DNA from: Thermoflexales bacterium
GTDB taxonomy: Bacteria > Chloroflexota > Anaerolineae > S140-20
Assembly: GCA_015484715.1 (NCBI GenBank)
Contig: WFUY01000528.1
Location: forward strand, 1-5,214
Direction of reading: 5' to 3'
DNA: 5,214 nucleotides
The notes beneath the pieces were generated by a model, which was given only the letters and a program-made list of their open reading frames with translations, was not told where the DNA came from and did not search any database. A program made the position numbers and the translations under genes. Every line of letters begins with the position of its first letter. The stretch's first letter is position 1. This document shows, one piece after another, positions 1 to 5,214 of this stretch.

Positions 1-1
1 G

Positions 2-1045
2 ATCGTCCGGCTGCGGCAGACGGGCGGGGCCTCGGCCGCGCTGCCCGGCTTGGATGACGTGGCCGTGAACGCTTACCTGGCTGCCCGGCGCTCCCAGCTC
101 TACGTGCCGGCCGGTGACGATCCCACCCCCGTCACCTTCGTCGTCCGGCCCGGAGAGACGGCGGCCAGCGTGGCCCAGCGGCTCCAGCAGCAGGGGCTGA
201 TCAAGGACGCCCGCCTCTTCCGCGCCTACCTGCGGGCCGAGGGGCTGGACGCCGGCTTGGAAGCGGGGGAGTATACGCTGAAGGCGACGATGACGATGGC
301 GGAGATTGCCCGCGTCCTCCAGCACGGGCGGGTGGAGGAGCGCAGCATCACCATCCCGGAGGGGTTGCGCCTGGAGGAGGTGGCCAGCCTGGTGGCGGTG
401 AAGGCCGGCCTGGATCCCAACGCCTTCCTACAACTGGCCCGCTCCGGCGACTTCGACTACGACTTCCTGCGGGATCGCCCCGCCGGTGCCACCCTGGAGG
501 GCTACCTCTTCCCCGACACCTACCGGCTGCCGGAGGGGGCCACTGCCGAGGACCTGATCCGTCGGATGCTGGACAACTTTGACGCCAAGGTGACGCCGGC
601 GATGCGGGCCCAGGCCGCCCGGCGGGGGATGACCCTGTACGAGGTCGTCACCCTGGCTTCCATCGTGGAGCGGGAGGCGGTGCTGCCCGAGGAGCGCCCC
701 CTCATCGCCAGCGTCTACCTCAACCGGCTGGCCCTGGGGATGAAGCTGGATGCCGACCCCACCGTCCAGTACGCTTTGGGCTACCAGCCGGAGCAGGGGA
801 CCTGGTGGCCGGTTCTGACGCTGGAGGATTACCAGGGGGTGGACTCCCCTTACAATACCTACAAGTACGGGGGGCTTCCCCCAGGCCCCATCGCCAGCCC
901 CGGCCTGGCCTCCATTCAGGCCGTGCTGGAGCCGGCCGAGAGCGACTACCTCTACTTCCTGCGCGACTGTGAGGCCGACGACGGCCGGCACCTCTTCGCC
1001 AGGACGGAAGAGGAGCACTACGCCAACTACGCCCGCTGTCAGTGA
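2..1045 (+). CDS. mltG: Endolytic murein transglycosylase MltG (YceG-like), 5' partial
   Basis: MltG is an inner-membrane lytic transglycosylase. It cleaves nascent peptidoglycan glycan strands and so sets their length. The frame is open from base 2 to the TGA at 1043-1045 (347 visible residues), so the start lies left of the window. The TTG at 50 is only the first start-like codon. The N-terminal membrane helix expected for the family is not visible. Residues about 44-67 form the LysM-like subdomain ([18 protein letters not shown]). The YceG catalytic domain follows, with [18 protein letters not shown] and the active-site motif LASIVEREA. The catalytic Glu is in SIVE, codon 668-670, and corresponds to Glu218 of the E. 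coli enzyme. Downstream come DPTVQYALG and [16 protein letters not shown], also typical. The C-terminus looks complete. The gene is high GC, unlike the convergent module that follows. The family call is very secure; lineage and exact start are not determinable here. Confidence 0.96.
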   Translation: MVRLRQTGGASAALPGLDDVAVNAYLAARRSQLYVPAGDDPTPVTFVVRPGETAASVAQRLQQQGLIKDARLFRAYLRAEGLDAGLEAGEYTLKATMTMAEIARVLQHGRVEERSITIPEGLRLEEVASLVAVKAGLDPNAFLQLARSGDFDYDFLRDRPAGATLEGYLFPDTYRLPEGATAEDLIRRMLDNFDAKVTPAMRAQAARRGMTLYEVVTLASIVEREAVLPEERPLIASVYLNRLALGMKLDADPTVQYALGYQPEQGTWWPVLTLEDYQGVDSPYNTYKYGGLPPGPIASPGLASIQAVLEPAESDYLYFLRDCEADDGRHLFARTEEEHYANYARCQ

Positions 1046-1054
1046 GGGGAAGTA

Positions 1055-1063
1055 TCCGAGCAC
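1055..1063. repeat. Left copy of 9-bp direct repeat flanking the low-GC module
   Basis: TCCGAGCAC occurs here, ten bases after the mltG stop codon, and again at 2859-2867, just upstream of the XRE-peptidase gene. The match is exactly nine bases; the neighbouring bases differ on both sides. The two copies bracket the toxin-antitoxin-like unit in direct orientation, as a target-site duplication or recombination site would. A 9-mer match between two intergenic stretches of about 100 bases can occur by chance (a few percent), and no terminal inverted repeats were found inside the copies. The match is real but its function is uncertain. Confidence 0.35.
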
Positions 1064-1084
1064 CTAGGCAAGGAGTGCGTGCCG

Positions 1085-1144
1085 ATGAAGCGCTGTTCTC
1101 AATGCAAAGCGGCACTGTCAATACTAGCGAAGTGCACGGCCTAA
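1085..1144 (+). pseudogene. Possible 19-codon gene remnant with CxxC motif and strong ribosome binding site
   Basis: A short frame reads MKRCSQCKAALSILAKCTA and stops at TAA. It is preceded by AAGGAG at 1070-1075, nine bases before the ATG, which is a near-perfect Shine-Dalgarno. The start MKRCxxC followed by K/A residues resembles the N-terminus of zinc-ribbon proteins, but no second CxxC follows. It lies 39 bases after the mltG stop on the same strand, and its last 21 bases overlap the 3' end of the minus-strand PIN gene. One reading is that a gene downstream of mltG was cut off when the low-GC module arrived. A genuine micropeptide or a chance match are the alternatives. The evidence is only the ribosome binding site and the first residues. 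Confidence 0.25.
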
Positions 1145-1627
1145 TGCACGTAGTAGATCGAACGTGTTTATGTAGCCTACTCTTACCAATTGACATACAT
1201 TGGGGATTTTAATTCGACCTTTGTACCGTCCTGACCCCTGGTCACGCTGTTCCTGTTTGAGGGCCTCCATCGTGACCACGACCAGGTTGTGAGCCTTCGC
1301 GCAGGCGATGACCCAGGGGTCCGCCCCGCTTAGGAAGTCCTGAACGTGGTGCGGCTCATACCGACGGTTTACCAGGTTGGCTATCCTGGAATATGCTGTG
1401 ACAGTTGCTTGATCCGGGTTCACGAACAGGGTTTCTCTGTGATTTTTGGCCCATTCGGATAGTTGGTCTCGTGAACGGACCAGTTCGTCATAGACCGGGA
1501 GGGGACTACAAATAATAGCCTGTTCAGCCCATTCAGCGAGCGCTTCCCAAAAACCTGGTGCAATATCGAAGGCATAGTATCTCCGGTGGGCCTCAATGAA
1601 AACGTTGGCGTCCAAGCAGTACTGCAC
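1124..1627 (-). CDS. DUF4411 family PIN-domain protein, putative toxin/ribonuclease
   Basis: This 167-residue protein matches the DUF4411 family, a branch of PIN-domain nucleases. PIN toxins are Mg2+-dependent ribonucleases; RNA cleavage by this protein is inferred. Visible acidic residues fit a PIN active site: Asp6 in YCLDANVFIEA, Glu48 in VYDELVRS and Asp103 in SGADPWVIACAKAH. Glu121 in VVVTMEA stands at the position of the fourth acidic residue. The C-terminal family signature RIKIPNVCQLVRVGYINTF, followed by DLLRALG, is intact, and the length is usual, so it looks functional. The start is GTG at 1625-1627, with AAGGGG seven bases upstream (1635-1640). The conserved YCLDAN strand begins at once, so an earlier start is unnecessary. 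It lies 27 bases downstream of the XRE-peptidase gene on the same strand, almost certainly co-transcribed. The gene is about 50% GC, far below its flanks, which suggests transfer. Confidence 0.88.
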   Translation of the reverse strand: MQYCLDANVFIEAHRRYYAFDIAPGFWEALAEWAEQAIICSPLPVYDELVRSRDQLSEWAKNHRETLFVNPDQATVTAYSRIANLVNRRYEPHHVQDFLSGADPWVIACAKAHNLVVVTMEALKQEQRDQGSGRYKGRIKIPNVCQLVRVGYINTFDLLRALGRALR

Positions 1628-1654
1628 GTGTTTGCCCCTTCTCCCGAGGGAAAA

Positions 1655-2821
1655 TCAGAGCCCAATCTGTTGGAGGAGGTTCTCCAATGTCTGAGGTTGG
1701 ACGTTCAGCAAACGAGAAGCTTCTTGGTAAAGGAGAGCTTCTTGCCGCAAGGCAATTCCAATCTCCCGAAGCAACAGTAACCCATTGCGGGCTTGCAAGT
1801 TATGATAGAAGTTCCCTCGGCCTCGCCGAGAAGGGGTCCTTCTAACCTTCTCTTGGGCTTGATCATAAGCGATTTGGAACCCTTCGGAAGAGATCAATCC
1901 GAGTTCGCGGGCACGGATCAGAACCACGAAGACGCTTACTCGAAAGGCCTGTGCCATCTCTTGGGCAGTGTGGAGGATATCTTGCCCCTGTGTCCATCGT
2001 CTGCGCAGCTCGTGGGCTGGAACGAGTAGTTCCGCAGCGACCTGATTGCATAGCCGCTCGATGGCCGGCGTTTCAGGAAAGGGATGAGGGGCCGGCTCAG
2101 GGTTGGACACGCCACCGGTACCCGTCCAGATATGGCCTAGTTCGTGGGCTAGGGTGAAAATGCGACCAGCGATAGAGTCACGGGCGTTGATGAAGATCAG
2201 AGGGGCATATCTGTCTATCAAAGCGAAACCACGGAACTCTTCTACAGAGAGTGTGCGCCGAGAATTGCTACCCACAATGCCGCTTTGCAGGACCATAATG
2301 TCCGCACTTTCTGCATGTCGAACGAGTAGACGCAGGTGCTCCTCCCAACTTCGTGCCCTCTGGGCTGGCGGCATAGGAAGCGCAAGCCTTGCACGGATGT
2401 CGGCAGCAATACTCTCGGGAGCGTCCTCTTGAGAGAACTTGCCTACAAAGGGAAGTGGATCAGCGCCTTCCCGGACACGCCATTCACGCATCCAATCACG
2501 TTTTCGCAGAGCATCGTTAAGCACATCCTCTAAATCGGGGCTGAACCTGCCTCGCTCAGCATCAGGAAGGGAGCGAAAATCCACAATCGGCACAGTCGTG
2601 GTCGGGGGAGCGGATAGAAAGAGATACCCCATCGGAATCCGCAGAGCACGAGCCAGCTTCTGAGCCTGCCGAAAAGTAGGTCGGGCCTTGCCTGTCTCCC
2701 ATGCACGCACCACTTCGGGTTTTCTAGCTTTCCCGACCTTCTTTGCCAGTTGCTCCTTGCTCAGTCCGGCACGCTGTCTGGCCCAGCGTAGAACGGCGGG
2801 ATTGATGCTTACGTAAGTCAT
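1655..2821 (-). CDS. XRE-family HTH and ImmA/IrrE zinc metallopeptidase fusion, putative antitoxin/regulator
   Basis: A 388-residue cytoplasmic protein. Residues about 8-65 form an XRE-type helix-turn-helix (LRWARQRAGLSKEQLAKKVG, then VVRAWETGKARPTF, a typical recognition region). A linker leads to an ImmA/IrrE (COG2856) peptidase domain with the zinc motif HELGH at 226-230 (TLAHELGHIW). The likely third ligand is Glu264 in CNQVAAELLVPA. The C-terminal region, with GRGNFYHNLQARNG and LYQEASRLLNV, is typical of full-length members. ATG at 2819-2821 is preferred over a longer TTG start at 2881 because GAGG lies six bases upstream (2828-2831) and the HTH begins almost at once. Such proteins bind DNA and can cleave a regulator; here it probably represses its own operon and may control or neutralise the downstream DUF4411 protein, an inference from order and family pairing. 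Low GC and the flanking repeats suggest acquisition. All catalytic residues are present. Confidence 0.92.
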   Translation of the reverse strand: MTYVSINPAVLRWARQRAGLSKEQLAKKVGKARKPEVVRAWETGKARPTFRQAQKLARALRIPMGYLFLSAPPTTTVPIVDFRSLPDAERGRFSPDLEDVLNDALRKRDWMREWRVREGADPLPFVGKFSQEDAPESIAADIRARLALPMPPAQRARSWEEHLRLLVRHAESADIMVLQSGIVGSNSRRTLSVEEFRGFALIDRYAPLIFINARDSIAGRIFTLAHELGHIWTGTGGVSNPEPAPHPFPETPAIERLCNQVAAELLVPAHELRRRWTQGQDILHTAQEMAQAFRVSVFVVLIRARELGLISSEGFQIAYDQAQEKVRRTPSRRGRGNFYHNLQARNGLLLLREIGIALRQEALLYQEASRLLNVQPQTLENLLQQIGL

Positions 2822-2858
2822 AGGGGTCCTCAACTCGCTTCCTGACCAACTGTGAACG

Positions 2859-2867
2859 TCCGAGCAC
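2859..2867. repeat. Right copy of 9-bp direct repeat flanking the low-GC module
   Basis: Second copy of TCCGAGCAC, identical and in the same orientation as 1055-1063. It lies 37 bases upstream of the XRE-peptidase start codon, so the pair encloses both genes of the module but leaves mltG and the rimO operon outside. If it marks an insertion boundary, the inserted piece would be about 1.8 kb. The proposed promoter at 2879-2906 would then be in host DNA, or the boundary lies further right. Confidence 0.35.
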
Positions 2868-2878
2868 GGCCTGACGCG

Positions 2879-2906
2879 CAAATAGGAGAGACCATCTCCC
2901 CCCCAA
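2879..2906 (-). promoter_or_regulatory. Candidate promoter/operator for the XRE-peptidase/PIN operon
   Basis: Read on the minus strand, TTGGGG (2901-2906) and TATTTG (2879-2884) are separated by 16 bases, a weak sigma-70-like pair. The spacer holds a short inverted repeat, GAGA-TGG-TCTC (2888-2898), extendable with G-T pairing in RNA. It would suit binding of a dimeric HTH repressor. The site is in the 142-base gap upstream of the XRE gene, which would give a leader of about 50 bases. Both boxes match consensus at only three or four positions, so this is a guess from position and symmetry. Confidence 0.18.
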
Positions 2907-2963
2907 CTCAGCCAGACTGTGGCCCCTTTGTGGACTTTGCTCCCAGGGATGGGCCGCCGGGGA

Positions 2964-3293
2964 TCATCCGAAGAGCATACGGAGTTGGCGGCGGAAGTGG
3001 TGGTCTTGCAAGCGGGCCAGCGTTACCGTCTCCTCGTAGGCTTTGCCGTAGAGCCCCTTCTTCGTCAGGTAGACGCAGGGCGTCCCGTCGGACGTGATGC
3101 CCGGCGTCCCCCCCTCGATCCCCAAGGCCGTCAATTCCGCCTGGATGGCCCGAATGGTCGCCAGCTTGCCGGGGTCCTCCAGCCCGCCTGCCTGCCGGGA
3201 CCGCTCCCGCTGGTGCTTCTCCCATTCCGCCAGGACCAGCGGGTAGCGCGTCCGCAGCCAGTTGATCAGCTCGTTGTACCGGTCTCCACCCAT
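2964..3293 (-). CDS. Hypothetical protein, 109 residues, overlapping the 3' end of rimO
   Basis: I do not recognise this family. The product is soluble and highly charged, with no signal peptide or membrane segment. Residues 4-35 look helical (RYNELINWLRTRYPLVLAEW, then a run rich in Lys, Arg, Gln and Glu). A second helix at about 42-58 (GKLATIRAIQAELTALGI) is followed by a Gly/Thr-rich turn and a strand-like CVYLTKKGLYG. The end, DHHFRRQLRMLFG, is basic. The ATG at 3291-3293 lies inside rimO, 28 bases before its end, with GAGG five bases upstream (3299-3302). That implies translational coupling to rimO in one operon. Base composition (41 of 60 G+C in 3121-3180) matches rimO and not the low-GC module beyond its stop, so it appears native. 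Good ribosome binding site, composition and operon position support a real gene; function is open. Confidence 0.75.
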   Translation of the reverse strand: MGGDRYNELINWLRTRYPLVLAEWEKHQRERSRQAGGLEDPGKLATIRAIQAELTALGIEGGTPGITSDGTPCVYLTKKGLYGKAYEETVTLARLQDHHFRRQLRMLFG

Positions 3294-4651
3294 TGTACCC
3301 TCTCTCGCGCCTGGGGGACCGCTTCCACCGTCCCCACCAGATCGTAAACCATCGCGCCGGTGATGCGCACCGGAACCATCGTGCCTACCGGCAGCTCCTC
3401 CTCGATGAACACCAGACCGTCCACCTCGGGGGCGTCGCGGTAGCTACGCCCCACCGAGAGCCCATCCCCCTGCCCCTCGATCAGCACCTCCAGCCGTCGG
3501 CCAACGAAGGATTGTTGCCGGCGCAGGGAGATCTGCTGCTGGAGGGCCATCAGCCGATCCCGCCGCTCCGCCTTCACCGCCTCGGGCAGGTGGCCCGGCA
3601 GACGGGCCGATGGGGTCCCCGGCTCGTAGGAGTAGGGGAAAACCCCCACCCGGTCGAACTGGATCTCTTCCACAAAGTCAAGCAGGGCCTGGAACTCGGC
3701 TTCCGTCTCACCTGGATAGCCGACGATGAAGGTGGTACGCAGGGCGATCCCCGGCATCGCTTCCCGCAGGCGGGCGATGGTGTCGTATACCCAGCGGAGG
3801 TTGGCCGGTCGGCGCATCCGCCGCAGGACCGCCGGGTGCGCGTGCTGGAGCGGGATGTCCAAGTAGGGCAGGATCTGCTCGTGCTGGGCCATCACTTCGA
3901 TGAGACGGGGCGTCACGTAGCCCGGATAGGCGTACATCACCCGGATCCAGGGCACCTCGGGGACCGCCTGGACAAGCTGTTCCAACAACCAGGCCAGCCC
4001 ATCCTTCATCCCCAGGTCGTGGCCGTAATCGGTGGTGTCCTGGGCGATGAGGATCAGTTCCTGGACGCCGGCATCGGCCAGCCGACGGGCTTCGGCCAGG
4101 ATCCGTTCCGGTGGGCGGCTGACAAGAGGGCCCTTGATGCGGGGGATGGTGCAGAAGGCACAAGGCCGGCGGCAGCCGTCGGCGATCTTGAGATAGGCGC
4201 TCGCCCCCTGGAGGGCCACCCGCAGCGTCCCACGCTCATCCTGGCCCACCGTCGCCGCCTCATCGGGCAGGTGGTAGAGGGGCTCCGGCCCCTTCCAGCC
4301 CCGCACCCGCTCCACGACCTCCACGATGTCCATCCAACGCCGGGTGCCCAGCAGGCCGTCCAGGCCGGGCACCTGGCGGATCAGCGCTTCCCCCCAGAGT
4401 TGGGAGAGGCAGCCGGCGGCGATAAGGGTCTGGTCGGCCCGCTTGCCGGCGGCCAACTCGCGCAGCATTTCCACCGACTCCTCCCGGGCGGGGCCGATGA
4501 AGCCGCAGGTATTCACGATGAGCAGGTCTGCCTGCTCCGGCTCAGCCACGCTCTCGTAGCCGGCCTGCCGGAGCAACTGGGCCATGCTCTCGGAGTCCAC
4601 CGTGTTCTTGGCACAGCCTAAGGAGAGCAAGAAGAAACGTTGAAAGGACAT
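3266..4651 (-). CDS. rimO: Ribosomal protein uS12 (Asp) methylthiotransferase RimO
   Basis: RimO is a radical-SAM enzyme with two 4Fe-4S clusters. It adds a methylthio group to the beta-carbon of a conserved aspartate in ribosomal protein S12 (Asp89 in E. coli). The 461 residues hold all three domains. The N-terminal UPF0004 domain has cluster ligands Cys13 (LGCAKNTVDSE), Cys49 (NTCGFI) and Cys81 (AAGCLSQ). The radical-SAM core has the CxxxCxxC motif Cys160-Cys164-Cys167 (CRRPCAFC). A C-terminal TRAM domain occupies about 381-443. RSYRDAPEVDG in the TRAM region and PLQHAHPAVLRRM in the core mark it as RimO rather than MiaB. ATG at 4649-4651 is the earliest possible start, because an in-frame TGA lies two codons upstream. 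No good Shine-Dalgarno is visible there. It is preceded by rodZ, with a DUF2442-like remnant between them, and overlaps the downstream hypothetical gene by 28 bases. The length is slightly above the usual 430-450 residues because of a short C-terminal tail. Confidence 0.97.
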   Translation of the reverse strand: MSFQRFFLLSLGCAKNTVDSESMAQLLRQAGYESVAEPEQADLLIVNTCGFIGPAREESVEMLRELAAGKRADQTLIAAGCLSQLWGEALIRQVPGLDGLLGTRRWMDIVEVVERVRGWKGPEPLYHLPDEAATVGQDERGTLRVALQGASAYLKIADGCRRPCAFCTIPRIKGPLVSRPPERILAEARRLADAGVQELILIAQDTTDYGHDLGMKDGLAWLLEQLVQAVPEVPWIRVMYAYPGYVTPRLIEVMAQHEQILPYLDIPLQHAHPAVLRRMRRPANLRWVYDTIARLREAMPGIALRTTFIVGYPGETEAEFQALLDFVEEIQFDRVGVFPYSYEPGTPSARLPGHLPEAVKAERRDRLMALQQQISLRRQQSFVGRRLEVLIEGQGDGLSVGRSYRDAPEVDGLVFIEEELPVGTMVPVRITGAMVYDLVGTVEAVPQARERVQWVETGTTS

Positions 4652-4745
4652 AGATCACTCGCCCATCCAGCAGTTCGACGATGAGCGTCTCCTCATTGAT
4701 CTCAACACGTCGTGCTCTCGCTTCTTGTACTTCCTGCAAGAGCAA
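4650..4745 (-). pseudogene. N-terminal fragment of a DUF2442-like protein, truncated at rimO
   Basis: A minus-strand frame starting at TTG 4743-4745 reads LLQEVQEARARRVEINEE, then TLIVELLDGRVIYV. This matches the N-terminal pattern of DUF2442 proteins (Ala-x-x-Val, then DDTL.V.L.DGR.I.V). AAGG lies six bases upstream of the TTG and would serve as a ribosome binding site. After about 33 residues the frame runs into rimO, out of frame with it, and continues to a stop at 4542 with no resemblance to the rest of the family (PL.W.PRL and the C-terminal GxGIHWP region). So only the first third of a protein of about 80 residues is present. Line 4681-4740 is 30/60 G+C, against about 70% in rodZ and rimO, which supports a foreign origin. 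DUF2442 genes often pair with DUF4160 in toxin-antitoxin-like units; no partner is seen. The match is from memory of the family pattern. Confidence 0.45.
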
Positions 4746-4781
4746 GAGCCGCCTTGTCAGATTTCAACGGACGGAAGGCGA

Positions 4782-5213
4782 TTAGGGGGACGGTGTCGGC
4801 AGTGGTGTGGGTGTGGCGGTAGGCAGCGGGGTGGCCGGACCGGCAGGGCTCCAGGCCCGCAGGACTACCTCTCCCCGTCCGCCCAACGGCCCCTGGGGCT
4901 GTCCGTTAACCGTCGCTTCTACACCGGCCCCGTTGCCCGTGTGCACGGCGACCTGCTGCCGGCCCGACCACTGCTGGGGCGTGCCGGGGGCCAGAATCCC
5001 CTCGAAGGCGAGTCGGCCATCGGTAAAGACTTGTACCCAGACATGCTCCCGGGCGGTGAGGGCCATCTCCACCAGGTCGGTGCGGACGGCGAAGGTGGGC
5101 GTCGGGGTCAGCGCCGGGGCGGTGGGAAGGGCCGTCGGGGCCGTCTCCGTTGCCACCGCTGCGCCGGCGAGGGGAGCCGAGGAGGTCGTGGCCTCAGGAA
5201 CAGTCCCTCGCCC
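4782..5213 (-). CDS. rodZ: RodZ-like protein, C-terminal DUF4115 domain, 5' partial
   Basis: The frame is open to the right edge and stops at TAA 4782-4784, giving 143 visible residues; the start is outside the window. RodZ is a membrane protein that couples the MreB cytoskeleton to the cell-wall elongation complex. The expected N-terminal HTH and membrane helix would be upstream. The visible part begins with an Ala/Pro/Thr-rich linker (residues 1-40, with TPTPTF at its end). Then comes a DUF4115 beta domain at about 45-122: VWVQVFTDGRLAFEGILAPG, then VAVHTGNGAGVEATVNGQ and GRGEVVLRAW. This is the family's order of W-x-V, G-x-L-x-xG, GN-G and NG motifs. It ends with a second Pro/Thr-rich stretch (TATPTPLPTPSP). 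The gene lies 130 bases upstream of rimO on the same strand, a neighbour order seen in other bacteria. The domain call is good; the full architecture is inferred. Confidence 0.82.
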   Translation of the reverse strand, partial: GRGTVPEATTSSAPLAGAAVATETAPTALPTAPALTPTPTFAVRTDLVEMALTAREHVWVQVFTDGRLAFEGILAPGTPQQWSGRQQVAVHTGNGAGVEATVNGQPQGPLGGRGEVVLRAWSPAGPATPLPTATPTPLPTPSP

Positions 5214-5214
5214 A

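Noticed and set aside
428..1063. Minus-strand open frame of 211 codons opposite mltG
   Set aside because: Antisense shadow of a conserved high-GC gene; composition dominated by Gly, Val, Leu and Gln with no recognisable domain.
1046..1123. Terminator hairpin between the convergent mltG and PIN genes
   Set aside because: Only four-base stems can be drawn (for example GCAC 1060-1063 with GTGC 1075-1078), with no T-run after them.
1586..2157. Several plus-strand open frames opposite the XRE-peptidase/PIN operon
   Set aside because: They overlap each other in different frames, show no motifs, and lie opposite two strongly supported genes.
2822..2881. 20-residue N-terminal extension of the XRE-peptidase protein from a TTG start
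   Set aside because: The ATG at 2821 has a GAGG six bases upstream and the HTH begins within ten residues. The extension has no family similarity and crosses the right-hand direct repeat.
2907..2963. Terminator downstream of the hypothetical gene
   Set aside because: Short stems such as CCCA/TGGG and GCCA/TGGC exist on the minus strand, but they are only about four base pairs and have no T-run.
3293..4621. Plus-strand open frame of 442 codons opposite rimO
   Set aside because: It mirrors rimO in a high-GC region where stop codons are rare on the opposite strand. It is rich in His, Pro, Gly and Arg with no family motif, while rimO on the other strand has every catalytic cysteine.

Overview
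The window reads as a high-GC, chromosomal stretch most likely from a member of the Chloroflexota (Anaerolineae-like). Three things suggest this: the flanking genes are roughly 68-75% GC in hand-counted lines, the RodZ-like protein carries Pro/Thr-rich linkers of the TPTPLPTPSP type, and the MltG sequence resembles that lineage. The taxonomic call is an inference, not a proof.

Layout, left to right. (1) 2-1045, plus strand: the 3' part of mltG, an endolytic murein transglycosylase. Its reading frame is open to the left edge, so the start is outside the window. (2) About 1046-2963: a segment of clearly lower GC (about 50-53% in sampled lines) with a minus-strand two-gene unit. The promoter-proximal gene encodes an XRE helix-turn-helix plus ImmA/IrrE-type zinc peptidase fusion (1655-2821). 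It is followed after 27 bases by a DUF4411/PIN-domain protein (1124-1627). This is a toxin-antitoxin-like arrangement that looks inserted between the mltG region and the rodZ-rimO operon. A 9-bp direct repeat lies on each side of it. (3) 2964-5213, minus strand: a rodZ (partial, 5' end outside the window), rimO, small hypothetical gene cluster. rimO and the hypothetical gene overlap by 28 bases. Between rodZ and rimO sits a low-GC fragment that looks like the N-terminal third of a DUF2442 protein, cut off at the rimO start.

How the genes relate. MltG and RodZ both act on cell-wall growth: MltG cuts nascent glycan strands, and RodZ links MreB to the elongation machinery. RimO modifies ribosomal protein S12. 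The XRE-peptidase/PIN pair is an accessory, probably horizontally acquired module with a likely self-regulated operon. The DUF2442 fragment is a second accessory trace, from a family often found in toxin-antitoxin-like pairs. No tRNA, rRNA, CRISPR array or insertion sequence was seen, and no convincing terminator was found. The most interesting points are the complete XRE-ImmA/DUF4411 unit with possible boundary repeats, and the DUF2442 remnant that appears to have replaced the leader of rimO.
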